Source: Branchiostoma belcheri (lineage: Eukaryota > Chordata > Leptocardii > Amphioxiformes > Branchiostomatidae). From it: a stretch of DNA of 64,000 nucleotides. Below are positions 33,350 through 46,107 of this stretch, piece after piece (the stretch's first letter is position 1; each line of letters starts with the position of its first letter). Under the pieces are notes generated by a model, which did no database searches, was not told where the DNA came from, and saw only the letters and a program-made list of their open reading frames with translations. The translations under genes and the position numbers were made by a program. The stretch covers positions 3,341,326-3,405,325 of the forward strand of contig NW_017802602.1 of assembly GCF_001625305.1 (NCBI RefSeq), read 5' to 3'.

Positions 33350-33419
33350 ATGTATTTAACCAACTCAGATGAACTTGGATGATGGGACTGTATGATGTAA
33401 CCCAATTGGATATTATATA

Positions 33420-33480
33420 TTACTGTAATTTTACAGCACTTCCTGAATTCCTCCACATACCATCCAGCTACCACTCACTC
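33420..33480. repeat. Dispersed repeat, third copy (partial)
   Basis: Shares cagcacttcctgaattcctcc with 12345-12370 and (inverted) 15990-16013. Confidence 0.5.
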
Positions 33481-33554
33481 CCATCTGTCATGAACTCCCT
33501 ATCAATCAACTATCCAAATCACTTCCCACCCTCCATATGCATCTCTAACTACTA

Positions 33555-33670
33555 AATTCAGTACCAAGGACAGGGAAACATTTTAGTTAAAGATTACACA
33601 TTCAGTACCAAGGACAGGGAAACTTGGTAGTTAAAGATTACACATTTAGTACCAAGGACAGGGAAACGTA
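33555..33670. repeat. 44-45-bp tandem repeat, three copies
   Basis: Unit: cattcagtaccaaggacagg, then gaaac....agttaaagattaca. Core starts at 33559, 33603 and 33648. The core is the reverse complement of the unit core at 14370-14795. Confidence 0.88.
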
Positions 33671-34626
33671 CTTGGACAAACAGACGCACGCAAGCCTGCT
33701 AGAACTCAGCCACCCAAAACAATACCTCAGTGCCCAGACAAAAAAAGACTTTTAGTGAGTCTTCTAGTCTTCTTACCTGACATTAACAAATCAAACTTCT
33801 TTTTTTTTTGAACCGCTGACATTCATAACTTGCTGTATCACCTACTCGTATGTACATGTCGTTCCCTTACGGTGACTCTATACAACCTCTATTAATCCTA
33901 AGGAAAAACTCTGATCAATGCTCCGACAGGCACCAAACGTGGACGCTGAAAAGAATGCTAATAGCTGTACGGCCAATGCCAACATATAAATCAGGTTGAC
34001 ACAGAAGGGGACCTTTTGAGAGGTATATGTATTCCATGTGCTCTTGAAGCTGGTCTTTGCCTTGGATTACACGGCTGCATTTTAATGTAATTCTAGAGCC
34101 TGATGTAAATCGTGACATGTTTGTGGACAATGTTTTATTCTTATTGACCAAATGTTGCTGCAAGTTCCTATAGGCTCGTTTACCTTGTTTCATTACCTCT
34201 GGTACACATCGTATTTACCATAATTGATTATAGTACTAATAGGGACTTTGTGGAGTTGCGTTACCTGAGTTTCTCTGTTAAATCAACCAAATGGATATTT
34301 TGTTGTATAATTTGTTATTTTGATTATCACTCTGATTTTGAGTTCAGCTCATGTTAGTTTTATAGTATAAATTGCCACGCATTTCTGTTGTAACAGTTAT
34401 ACTGTTTCAACATTGTGGACTCCAGGAAGATATATAGTGACTTGTCCCTAATTAATATCCAAATGTACGTGTACATGTATGTAGTACATTAATTTTATCA
34501 AAACAGTTCCTGGCCTTCTTTAATTTCATTCAGGTCACATCCAGCCTCCAAGTTTATTCAAAACTGTAATGATACCCTCCCCCTACGTACCCGCTAGCTG
34601 CAGTACACGCATTTCCACTTAGAATC
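33671..34626. other. No gene recognised
   Basis: 33700-33725 carries the cagccacccaaaacaatac word of the unclassified dispersed repeat. A 92-codon minus frame (33915-34193) has no motif. Confidence 0.45.
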
Positions 34627-34965
34627 AGGGCTCCAAATACTGGGTACATGTGCACCTTAAAGTGCACCCAAAATTGGAGCTGTGCACCCAATTCTTTTCT
34701 GTGGGTGCATGCACCAGTGCACCCAAATATTTTTGTTGGTATTTTTGTACATATGCAGAATAGTCTTGGCATCTAAGTGTCAGAAAAATAGTAAATTCTT
34801 GGATTTTGAAGTTCCCATTTCAGATTCAAGCTCAGAAGAGGAGCAGTAAGATCTGTAATTACGTTTTGTTTTATATGGTGCACCCAAATAATTTTTTGTG
34901 CACCTATTTTTTTAGGTTGGATGCACCAGTGCACCTATTCCCAAAAATGAATTTCGAGCCCTGTA
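34627..34965. mobile_element. hAT-like MITE with CAGGGCTC ends
   Basis: Starts cagggctccaaatactgggt and ends gaatttcgagccctg; the interior has repeated gtgcacccaa words in both directions. A close relative is at 48671-49037. CAGGG ends fit hAT. No clean 8-bp target duplication. Confidence 0.7.
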
Positions 34966-35287
34966 GAAGCCCTGTTCTATGAAGAAGTGCGGCGGCCGCC
35001 AAACTTGGCATGCACGCTCTGCCGCCAGTATAGATTTTCCCCCATGCGCTACACGAGAGAGAGTAATGGTGTCTACCCTACCATGAAAGCACCGAGAATC
35101 AGCCGGGATAGCAGCTATATCTCTTTTTTCTGTACAGCCGGGCCTGCAGAGGAAGTTACAAGGGCATTACCGACTCCCGTGTTACTAGTTCGTTTCCTGG
35201 AGGGATCCGATCGTAACAGCTTTCTCGAACATGCCAGGTTACCGCACTCTAATATCGACTGAGACATTACATTAGGAACTGTACATT
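34966..35287. other. GC-richer unique island
   Basis: Contains gtgcggcggccgcc and gcacgctctgccgcc. A 91-codon frame (34987-35262) has no recognised motif. Possibly regulatory. Confidence 0.3.
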
Positions 35288-35690
35288 TGCGTTCAGTCTT
35301 TCAGACATGTTTTTTGACAAAATTCCTGCTATTTGGTAAAAATATTAAATACAGTTGCAGAAACTATTTAGGATAGTATTCTAGTCTCTAGTAGAACTTG
35401 GCAAAGACGTTACATTCTGGCCACTGCGTATACATGTATAATTGCGTTCAATCTTTCAGACATGTATTTTGGCAAATTCCTACTATTTCATGATTTTGCC
35501 AAAATGTGAAATACAGTGCAGACATTAGCAATTCCAGTCTCTAGCAGAAGTTGGCAAAGACGTTAACATTCAGACCACTATGTGCGTACTTGTGTTCAAT
35601 CTTTCAAACATGACTATTTTGACAATGCAAGTTTGAAAGGTAAAGTTGCAGACTCTATCTATTTCAGACTGTAGCGGAAATTCTCCACTT
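35288..35690. repeat. Tandem repeat, 2.5 units of about 150 bp
   Basis: Units share gcgttca(g/a)tctttcagacatg, tagtctcta and ttggcaaagacgtt. Starts near 35289, 35444 and 35592. Confidence 0.82.
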
Positions 35691-35732
35691 GGCTACTTCT
35701 GTTCTTCTCTTCAAATGTATATGGTGTGATAA

Positions 35733-36112
35733 GGCCACATGCACACCAATTTAATTTGTTGGTTCTCGGATTCGCCTCTTCGTTTTTTTCTGATTTGCAA
35801 AAAAAAAAGATGATTCTGGTTCTGAATCAACTGAAAAATGCTCATGTTTTGCCCCCCAACAGTTGGGGAAAGTCCTTTTCTTCCTAGTTGTTACAGTTTT
35901 CCCATCTATCATTGCAGTGGTTTGATTAAAAGTTCAAAATTCGATGTTTAAATTTTAACCCAGCCTTTTGTGTTGACTTCATGGCTCATTTTGTAGCATT
36001 TAAGCCTATAATAGGATGCCTAGACCTGTTTTTATTTTTATTTTTTTTCGCCCTGTCGCTTCATATTTTTTCTGAAAAAATCCGAGAACCAACAAATTAA
36101 ATTGGTGTGGCC
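35733..36112 (-). mobile_element. PIF/Harbinger-like MITE, 380 bp, TAA target duplication
   Basis: Flanked by TAA at 35730-35732 and 36113-36115. Ends as at 5699-6078 but the body is in the opposite orientation. A 4-bp insertion (tgca) sits in the left terminal repeat. Confidence 0.92.
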
Positions 36113-36115
36113 TAA

Positions 36116-38520
36116 TGTTGTCTTATAAGGGGCAGAAATAATCAATTGCAATCAGCGACTAAAAGGACCAGAAGGAAGGTCAATACCTTGGATGCATGGG
36201 AGGGGGGCAACTTTTAACAAGGGGCTATAAAAAGGTCAATGTAATGTTCCTATGGTTTATCATACTTAGGACTTTATCAAGATTGAACTCTGGGAACAAC
36301 ACCTGGGGTCACTATGGTCACATGGTCAGGACTGGTCCATTCAGGCACAGATATGGGGAGGGAGGGATGGTTTATGTAAACAGTCTACATGTAAAATCAA
36401 GTGGACTTTATGTCGATGAAGGTTAGACATCGTAATAGATATGCCAAAAAGCAGTTACTCAAGCAACTGGATATGATTTTGGAAACGGTCAGACGTTTCA
36501 GCTAGTATCAACTAGCTTTTGTCAGTGACTGAGAGACCAGATAGAGGAGAAATGCAGGTTTTATCAAACGAAAGAACACAGCACTGGTATGTGAAGGAAT
36601 GTAGGAGGAAAGTCAGAAAATTACTGCGCAATGCAAACTTCTGAAAAAGGCCAAAAATATGCAGTGACGTAAGTAAATTTCTTCCAGAAAGTAGCTAATA
36701 ACTTGTTAATTTGGAAATAGATTCAAATTTCTCCATGTACAAATATTGGAATATTTTAACAAGGAGATGAATGGCAATATAAAAAAAGGAAGGACAACTA
36801 GGAGAAAAATTATCTGTCAATTTGTGAAAAGAAAGAACACAGTTCTTGTTTCTGTGCCATTTCTGACCAATATACTTTGAATAGGATGATTCTCTCAATA
36901 ATTCCAAGGTTTTGTGTCACTCTACCATAACGCTATTAGATTCCATTCAAACTGACAACTTGATTATGTTAAGAGCCGCGGGAGGACGGACCATTGTTCC
37001 AACACTTCACAATCAACAAAGCAACAAAGGAGGCATCCCAGCAGGATTCAGACCATTGATGGCCGACAAATTAAGCCGAATTCATTAACTCCATCAACTC
37101 TTTATCCATCCCTGGTTACTAAAGCTAACCGAAAGAGCCACCCAAAATGACGCACTGCATTGCGGACATAAAAGCTGGCTATCTGTGATCGGAGGTGGCC
37201 GTCGTTTCATGAGATATCCCCCCTCAAATGAAGATATTCAAATTGTTGCCCAGTAGTTTGCAGCTACTTTACTACCTAAAGATCAATAAGGGAATACATC
37301 AAACAGAAGGCTGTCTACATTATTGATGAAATGCTCAATGTAACCATCGGCATGTCTGTAGGGTCGGATGCGACTGAACCATCCGTTGGGTAAAACTGCA
37401 CACAAGTGACCAAAGCGGATTCTATAATCCAAACGATTACAGGTCCGGACAACAACAAAAACACAGCCTGGCCCGAGAATTTGAAACTTGTGAGAAATAA
37501 TTCATGCTGCGTCGGAGACAGGAACAGTTTATCGGAGGGCATAACTGTTGGCATTCAATTATTCATCACGGCTGTCCTGGGACAAACTCTCTTGATTTTT
37601 TTTTACAGCGATCCCTTTGATAGTATTGTGGTTAGTTCCCAAGGCACCGCTTCTACACATTGAGGAAAGCACAACGGAAGCTACCTGGATATGGTTCGTA
37701 ACGGAAGTTATAAATTACAGAGAGGAAAGGGCAATAAAAAAGCTACCTCTTGTGAATTAAGACCCAAATCATAAATTATGTTTTAAGCAAATGCAAAACT
37801 ATATTTCAAACTCTAGCATAGTAGTGTCTGACAAATGTAGGAACTTTCTTACATATATGTACACATCAAGCACACTGGCTATATTCCTAAAGCTAACCAA
37901 CATTGCAGTCGTCCCTCAGTAAGACATCTGGAGTCTTCACTTGTACAAGCAAAGTTTATAATATCTACTTGCAGAGTGCGTGACCTTTTACACCACTAAG
38001 CCCTGCTTTCATGTCATGTATATAAAGTCCTATAAAAGTCCACACACTGTATAAAACTCAGAGCGACCCAGTGTCTCCGGCTTTACGAGCGATAAGTTCC
38101 GCGCCATGTCTGCTCCTTAATACCGTTTCTTTCCAAGTTACTGCCGGTTCAACTATTTGACACGAGGACCTCTATAAGAAGGGCTCGCGACCCTTCTTGC
38201 AGCTGTGCCGTGCCTATTACACAATAAGTGTCATTATTTATGACATTTCGCAGCCTCCGGCCTGGTTTATGATTCAGTCAATTGTCGCTGTGAGAATGTT
38301 ATAGAACCTCATTGGCAACTGCAGGTTGACATGACAGAGAAATTGAATCAAAGGACCACCTGGGAGCCGGCTTAGCTCCAGAGGGGAAGCCAGTTTAGAC
38401 CGGCCATGGAAGCCGGTTTACTCCAGATTGGGGCAAATCTATTATTATAAGGATCATCAATTTGAATTCGAAGCTGCTTTGTAACCACGTTTGGACAATG
38501 GGGAGATGCCATGACCGTTA
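36116..38520. other. Intron 1; no gene recognised
   Basis: 36960-37220 and 38060-38330 are repeat-poor, GC-richer stretches (agccgcgggaggacgg; gacgggctcgcgaccc-like composition) that could be conserved noncoding DNA. Overlapping opposite-strand frames at 37315-37663 look like chance. Confidence 0.35.
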
Positions 38521-38565
38521 TATAATAGGGTGTTTTCAAGTTCAACTTGGTACAACTTGGTAAAG

Positions 38566-38712
38566 CTGGTGTGTTACGCCGAAGGGCGGTTATACCGGCT
38601 ATACAGATACAGAAGCTGGTGTGTTACACCGAAGGGCGGTTATACCGGCTATACAGATACAGAAGCTGGTGTGTTACGCCGAAGGCGGTTATACCGGCTA
38701 TACAGATACAGA
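38566..38712 (+). repeat. 50-bp tandem repeat, three copies, derived from a LINE tail
   Basis: Unit: ctggtgtgttacgccgaagg, gcggttataccggctatac, agatacagaag. Starts at 38566, 38616 and 38666, then a short (atacag) run. The same unit is the 3' tail of LINE copies at 42441-42745 and 46108-46420. Three-frame translations of it are spurious. Confidence 0.92.
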
Positions 38713-40364
38713 TACAGATAGCAAGGAAATAAGCAAGAAACATGCCATTGGCTTAGACATGTATGTGAAAAGGAAGGATATCATGATCATAAATTCAAAG
38801 GCTATACATAAGCAATATTGCTGTCTCTCATTGAAGTAATTACTATAGGTAACTTTTGATTAATTTTTTATTGTCATTTTTGCATCAAAATAAACTGGAA
38901 CGTCAATGGCAGAAATGTGCCATTATGCTTGTACTTGTTTTATCTTTATTTACCTCTAACAGTAACAAGCCACATGTAGTACTACATGTAAGTACAGGTC
39001 ATGGTGATAATGAAAGTAGTTCTACATGTGGGTATAGTTACAGTTCAACTTCTTCTCGCTTTTTAAGACAACTGTAAGTAAAAGATTACACATTATGAAG
39101 CTTATGATACACTACATACCTAGCTACATAAGGAATATTAACACCTCTTAGCTGTAATAATCCAAAAATAGGAAACTTATCTTGTATACAATCTAAGAGG
39201 TCCTGAAAGTTTCTCTCATTTTTTTGTACATTCTCCATGTTCTACAAATTGACTAATGGTGTCTCAGATCTGAAATAAATACACGTAAAAGGGCATCTCC
39301 TTGCGAGGTAGAAATGCTTAATCGCGTAATTACATACTTTCCATTAGCAACAGAGAGACACCAACTATCCACAAAATTCCTTCAAAGGGCACACATTACT
39401 CAAGCGCAGTTTCAGTTCTACAAGTCATTTTTCACAGGCTTACAACACACCAACAACTAACATTATGAATTACGCAACTCGCTTCCTAGCAGCATAGCTA
39501 GGATTTGTATGTCTTTGATTAGATTATTAAGTGCTTACAACTTTGGGTAATGTTGTTTTCTTTTAATGGAAGTGTAAGGATGGTAATCAGCTTGGGATTC
39601 TACAATTGAATGTACACATGTACTATGATCATAACTAATACGATTGATAAGGGCAAAAAACAAGCTACATGTATATAACTTTGTCAAACAACATGATATT
39701 ACCCGGTATAACTGACAAAGTACCAAAATCTAGTTAGCACAATCTAGATATTACTATCACCACAGTGACTATATAAAAAAATTATTATGTGCCAGAGACT
39801 GTCATTCTCATATATAACACTGTTCAGCCATAGCTAAAGCTCTAGGGCTGTCAACAATTAAGGATTTTATCTAATTTTACATACCACGGTCAATACTCAC
39901 TGCAGAAGGCAAATGCACTCTATTTATAACTAAACGCCAATAAGGGGATAGTTTGTTGCAAGTTACTTTCTTCATTGGTATGATTCAAAACTTTTTGTGT
40001 TGAGGGTAGTCAAGGTTTATATGAACTACATGTATGTAACTTACAATGTACTGAGTCTCTTATACTTGAGTCTGCACAAAAGCTAAGTAAAAGTTGCCCA
40101 GATGTTGCCGACTTAATCAGTGTGCATGCCACATTTGTCATGTTAATTACCTATTCCATCATTGTATTGCTATTAGTTCTATCTCATATACTGGCCATCT
40201 GGGTCCCGCTGGTACTGTATAATCTCTATCCAATAACCATCACTCATATTCTCGCATTTTAGCTGACAAAAACATTGTCAGAAGATGATACTAGGAAATA
40301 TATTGCATGCATGCGAATTGGTGAGCTGGCAAAAACTCAAGAAATTTGCCCCCTTCCCCCTCGG
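38713..40364. other. Intron 1; no gene recognised
   Basis: AT-rich with frequent tacatgta words. No frames with motifs. Confidence 0.45.
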
Positions 40365-40585
40365 GAAAATTGTTACTCTCCAAGCAGAGGTTTAGGTTTT
40401 GGGGGTATTTTTTTACCGTGTTTTTAGGCTTTTTTATTTGGGGTTTTCTTTTGCACTGAATTTTTTTTCCCACCAAACCCCCCAAAAAATCAGTGCAAAA
40501 GAGAAACCCCGATAAAAATTAGCCTAAAAACACGCTAAAAAATACCCCCAAAACCCAAACCTCTGCTTGGAGAGTAGAAAATTGT
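40365..40585. mobile_element. 203-bp foldback MITE with 9-bp target duplication
   Basis: Element 40374-40576: arms of about 92 bp beginning tactctccaagcagaggttt, nearly complementary, around a short centre (tcccaccaaacccc). Flanked by gaaaattgt at 40365-40373 and 40577-40585. A 9-bp duplication fits Mutator-like insertion. Arms differ by a few substitutions, so it is older than the 18313 element. Confidence 0.92.
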
Positions 40586-40864
40586 TACAGTAACATTTTG
40601 ATCCCATCATTCAGAAAGATGACAAAATAATGATTTTCATTTGCAAAGTCGTGCCCAAAGGCTAGAGAACACAACAAGGTAAAAAAAAGTCTGATAATCT
40701 ATATTACATGTGCATATACTAGACAAGTAATAGAATGATGTATCTGATGTCTTGGTGTACATCACTAAGGGGTTTGACTTCTTCTTTGAACGGAACAGCT
40801 AGATGAATAGTCCCACGTTTCCATATCAATGCCCAATATACAGTTTAGCTGTTACATTTTTGGG

Positions 40865-41055
40865 GGGATTCATCAATGCAGTGGTTTGACTAAGAATTCA
40901 AAATTCATTTTTTAAGTTATAAACTCGCCAAGTATGTTAACATTGTGGCTCCTATCATACCACTTTCGTCTATCACAAGCCTGTCTATGTTTTGTTTCCT
41001 CAGTCGTTTTCTGGCAAAAATACACAAACCAAGAAATCGAATTTTTGCGGTCCAA
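40865..41055. mobile_element. Relic of the Harbinger-like MITE
   Basis: Shares gcagtggtttgactaagaat, tcaaaattca and aaaccaagaaatcgaattt with the 3' half of the family, but the terminal ggcc is lost. Confidence 0.55.
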
Positions 41056-42440
41056 GTTAAAGTTCCGTTACTGTTCACGATGACGTCTTCGTTACTTTCG
41101 AGAATTCCGACATGGGGGAATTGTACATGTAAAACTACTCCTACCTACGAGCTCTCGTGAAATCATTAAATCAGCAATTTGTGTGCACACCCAATTAACG
41201 GAAAATGATTCGCCTCAGCATAAAAGTGCTGCAGGCATAAATATTTCTATCCAGCTAATTCTTTTTCCTGATTGTGAGTGTGCACGGGAATACAGATGTG
41301 TATATTAATGTAACATTATGGTTCATGAACATGCCTGTGCCTGCACTAAACTGTATTTTAGATAAATAACTTTAAAAATTGAGTGTGGCGTCACTATGTT
41401 TTGTAATTAAATGTTGCAATAAAAAAAACTGTATTGTACACTTTTGCCGAATCTCTCATTTAAGGTTATTATTTGCATATTTAAGGCTGATGTCCCGTCT
41501 ATTATAAAACTTTAAAAATTTTGTGTCAGAAAAAATTTATTGTCTGCAATTGGTAAATGAAATTGATGAAATAGATGAAACATTGACCAAACATCCAATG
41601 AAAATCGTGAAATATCCAGTTTTTGCTCAGTTGTTTGGTTCATAGATGAACAGGCAAGAATAAATTTACAATCCTACAGTCAAAACTTTCTTTTGTTGCT
41701 AACTGATTTTGATCTCACCTTATAGTATGTAGCATCAACATATTAGTGTACTGTAACTGTACGATAGAATGTTTCATTTTACTGTGTGTTACTTTAAATA
41801 ACTTTTAAGTTAGCACAAGCAGAGTCTACTCTAGATTCTATCATTTTTAAGTCGAGATAAAACCTTCTTATTGTTGCCTAACCATAAAATCAATATGAGC
41901 AGAGACTTCAACAATTTTGAGCCTTGCACACACACGCAGAATTCTAACAAACTAATGCTGTCTTGCACATGAAAACTGTTACTCGAGCAACTGGATAGAT
42001 TTTCAAAACTTTTGGCAGTCATGGAATGCTTGAAAATCCTACGACATCAGAGTCCTACAATACATTGAGTCCGACCTACAATGACTGTGACCAGGCTCTT
42101 TACGACAAGTCCTACACACAACAAAGTGTAGACCGAAGTGAAATAACTTCAAAGCAAAACTTAATTCTACCATGGAGGTTCAATCCTCTTTGCAAGGTTC
42201 TACTGAAGTTCAAATGTACTAAATTCATTCTTTGGTCAGTTGGGAGTCTGCCAATCTGGTTGTGGCTCCATGAAAATTTTCATGGCCTCACCACTGGTGC
42301 AACTTTTAAAGGACCAGCTGCTGCAGCAAGCCGACAGGTTATTTCCCATGTTGTGTAGGAATTTGCCCTATTAGAAAATGAATCATTCATAAGTTCAACG
42401 ACTTGGGACAGCTTCCAGAGATATAATGACTTGAAAAGAA
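41056..42440. other. Intron 1; no gene recognised
   Basis: A 110-codon frame (42026-42358) ends 80 bp before a LINE fragment. It has no recognisable reverse-transcriptase motif and may be chance. Confidence 0.4.
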
Positions 42441-42745
42441 CAAGAAACAGTCATGCCTGAAAATATCAGAGTTATGTATCAACCAAGAATTGAGGTATTC
42501 AAAAACTCGTATTTCCCCAGAACTATCGTAGACTGGGACTCGTTGCCACCAACCACAGTTGGGGCATCATCACTAGAAAGCTTTAAACAACTCCTGCAAT
42601 CAAATGTGCAAAGATTGAGTGTAACAAGTAGTTTGGTGTGATATAGCTAGCTGCCGCCGTGCCGCGTGCCTGCGAAACTGGTGTGTTACACCAAAGGGCT
42701 GTTATACTGGCTATACCAATACACGTCAGATACAGATACTTTCCA
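42441..42745 (+). pseudogene. LINE 3' end with tail
   Basis: Broken frame corresponding to the RT C terminus (aagaattgaggtattcaaaa; gactcgttgccaccaacca; agctttaaacaactcctgca), then gtgtgatatagctagctgcc, a gcgtgcctgcgaaactggtg step and the tail gtgttacaccaaagggctgt. Same subfamily as 8818-9115; multiple frameshifts. Confidence 0.82.
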
Positions 42746-45079
42746 GAAGGTGTTTCTCTCTCTCTCTACTACACTGTACATGGCTTATTGAATGAATGGT
42801 TTATTTTCAATAATAAAAAAATCACACAGCAGATAATATGGCATTGCAGCTACTAGTATCATTACTGAATTGAGGCATAATTGACAATCAAAAGATTATA
42901 TTATCTATAAATAGTTACCACAAATATATTCTGATGAGCAAACAAGGCTGGCCATTCAGTACACATGTAGCTCGACAAGGATAATTGTGGTGTTCCTAAA
43001 CCTACATGTACTAGTAGAAGTTCTATCTGCATCTGAATTGAGAGATTTTGTTTTTAGACCTCAGCACTCTATACTGTGCATATCTTCACATCTGGGAGGT
43101 AGCCAGATAGCGTAAGTGGGTGATTTTACTACAGAAAATGCGACTTATATTGTGTTTGACTTCTGCTAGTGACGGGGTTGTGGAGAGGTGACCGGAGTGG
43201 AGTGCATCACGTTTTGACTTTGACAGTTTTACGGCGCCCTCCCACCAAATGATATGGTTGACACGGAGGGCCGTCTGTCACATGTGCATTACTCTGTGAA
43301 AGACAAGTTGGGCACTCAAGTCAGCCTCGCAGGATAAATCAATATGATTAACACAACCTACGCCAGGCTTTCAGAGCCTCAGGATATTTTATGGAAACAA
43401 AATTTTTGCCTTAATTTTTTAACAAATCCGATCATTCCCCAACACGAAAAAAAATGTCTTTTTGAATCAAAGGATTATTGGGAAGACACACAGACATTCA
43501 CCTTCTTGGCAAGGACAGAACACATTCAAGGACAAATGTACTGCCCCCCTCCCACTGCTAAACTTATGTTATCACTTTGAAGTCGGGATCTTCCTCCTTT
43601 CATCATGTCTTTGTTGAAAAGACTTGGAATGTCAGTGCCCCCCCCCTCCCATCCTCTTTTCCAAGGTTGATCTCATCTCCGCATTAAAAATGCTGTGTAA
43701 ATAGGAACGTTTACGGTAGCCTAAATTGGTGCCTTGGGAGCTTCATGGATTTTACTCCTGCATAATTGATAGGGCTTTTCAATTTTCCAACGCTAAGAGG
43801 AGATGGTTTCACTTTAAGCTCGTGCAGTTGAATTTGAAAGACATAATCTGCCTTGGAATAATCGTTCTAAGACTTGCTTATCCCTAAAAGTCTGTTTCGT
43901 TCTCAAAGCTAGCGTGTCAAAGCTGTGTAAAAAATGTACAACTTTGCTTCGCCATTTCTTTGATCCTCAATATCTGTCCCATTTCATATCATTATAAATA
44001 GATAACAGATAAGATTTTTACAAGCCATTTAAAACATTAAAGTGGCAAATGGAGACAATTACAAACTGACAACCATCATTTGAACAAATGACATCTGATT
44101 CAAAAACTTTCATCATACCCATTTTTAAGCCAATATTAATATTATATTTTTATGATTACAATATACAATCATATGTATTGCTAATTGAATAAGAAAACAG
44201 CATATGTTGATAAAAAACTACCACAAAAATGAATCCATAAAAGTTACCAACTAGATAGTATGGTTTTTGTTTGAAAATAACACTGACTCTAACAAATTGA
44301 ATGTATTTCCCATCCATGAGTGCACTTTAAAGTAAACATTGATTCAGAAGAATCCCTGACAGACATAACTGTTATTGTTAATGAGAACAAGTCCCCCTGC
44401 CCAATAATCACATCTGCTCACTGTGAGATGACTGATGATCATGTCCATGGCCCTGTGAAATGAACAGAGCTCAGGTCCACAAAATTACATGTAAGACAGT
44501 CCTTGAGGCGAAACAACAATGATGTCTTATAGTCAACCAGATGGAAAGGGGGTGGGGGAATTGTTTACAAGTTTGATATTTGTTTAGAATGCCTACAAAG
44601 AATGGAAATATTTTGCATAAAGCACCAATACCACAGAGAAATTACCTTATTAAGTTAACCATTGGTAAGTGGAGGGGGGGGGATACTACAACTTCTTCAG
44701 AAAACGAAAACATATTGCCATATCTACATTATAATTGTATTTCCTTTAAGTTAGATCTGTATATTATATCTAGTAGACATTAATTCATTTTCAAAAGAAA
44801 TATCTGTCAAAACTTCTCTTAACTCTGTGTAGAACTGAAAAAGGTGCCTCTACACATGTATATATAATCATGCAGAACTAAAAAAGAAGATGTCAATTTA
44901 CAGTGAGACAGTATATAAAGTTACATAATAGTTCGTCTCAGTCTATCCTCAAAAAAATCTCTCAGCCAGTTCTTTTACGGCCCTTTACAGGCTTCTGTGA
45001 GGGTCTGGCCCGAACACCAAGTCACGGTGCCTATTACAAGTAGTAAGGTTTTATATCGGTAGTAAGGTTACCTTACACA
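42746..45079. other. Intron 1; no gene recognised
   Basis: 43170-43350 and 43580-43960 are less AT-rich and repeat-poor. Pyrimidine-rich CCCCCCC tracts at 43635-43645. No frames with motifs. Confidence 0.4.
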
Positions 45080-45123
45080 ATGGAGGCAGCTGCCCTGCTC
45101 TACCTTTATCTACTTGTTGCATG
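45080..45123 (+). other. Candidate signal-peptide exon inside intron 1
   Basis: In the context cttacacaATGG a frame reads MEAAALLYLYLLVA and ends at a strong donor, TG|gtgagt (donor 45124), phase 2. It looks like a short secretory signal exon, the same layout as exon 1. Spliced to exon 2 (which starts with A) it would form TGA, so it cannot be a simple alternative first exon of the receptor. It may belong to another, nested transcript or be chance. Confidence 0.25.
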
Positions 45124-45125
45124 GT

Positions 45126-46107
45126 GAGTTCGATACTGCAGCCGAGGATGAAGAATTGCGGGCAAATTTCCCGGGCATCCCCTTTCATCCCCGAACTTGG
45201 CAGGTTTTCAAAATTGCGGCAGGCACACACTTCAATCGTCGGTGATGAATAGACAAAACAATCAATGAGAAAGTATAATAATCGTAGATTCTAATGGAGC
45301 TGTTATATAGATATTGGAAGGGATAAAAGTCCCGTTACTATTCGCCGCACCTGCGTTAACCGTTTGATCTGACTTTGACTAGCAATCATTATCCTGTTAG
45401 CAAAAAATAATTTAAGCACAGCAAAACTTAGAAGGCATAATATTGAATATACAGCCATCTTCATAACTGTTGTAGTCAAAACAGTATCTTTTACACAATG
45501 TCATGTACTGTATGAGTATGTAGTGGTTGTAAAGCATATTACTAAACCAAATTTCTTTTGTTTTTAGAAATTTTAGACAGAGTGAAACTTGTTGTCACCA
45601 ACTTCAATATATAATAGCAGCAATTTATTTTTCTTATAATAAGATTTTAACAACACCTGTAGTTAGACTACATCAACCTCTTTGGACAAATGTAAACCAA
45701 CTGTTCACAAAACCTTGAAGTTCGTACATGCAATAAATACTATATAATATGATGTATCAAGAATACAATGTAAATACTATGAGTCTGAATAACTACTGTA
45801 ACAGTTCTACTGTTGACTAACACTTCATCTACAGGAAAGTGTACAAAATACATGTACATGTATATACCACCCCCATGCTGAAAGACCAGTCAGTGAAAAA
45901 TGCCCATACAATAAAAACTGACCCTGTATAACAGCACCTCCAACTTGTTTAGGATATCCGTCTGTTATCACACGGGCCGCGACATCCCACCAGCTGTCCA
46001 TTACATCTGATAAATGTCTTACTTTTAACAGTAATGGCTTTCCTTATCGTAGCCTTCATACCAGGGCTCAAACCTCTTGGAGGGGATTTCGATTTGGGCA
46101 TGAAGGA
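45126..46107. other. Intron 1; no gene recognised
   Basis: AT-rich with tacatgtacatgtata words. No repeats or frames of note. Confidence 0.45.

Noticed and set aside
34627..34965. 8-bp target duplication for the CAGGGCTC MITE
   Set aside because: Flanks cttagaat and tagaagcc do not match; superfamily call rests on the ends only.
38530..38839. Repetitive YRLYRY / VIPAIQIQ peptides
   Set aside because: Three-frame translations of the 50-bp LINE-tail repeat.
42026..42358. 110-codon frame
   Set aside because: No motif, no splice signals, and it ends near a LINE fragment without matching LINE ORF2.
45080..45123. Alternative first exon of the receptor
   Set aside because: Phase matches exon 2, but the junction codon would be TGA. 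Kept only as an orphan exon candidate.
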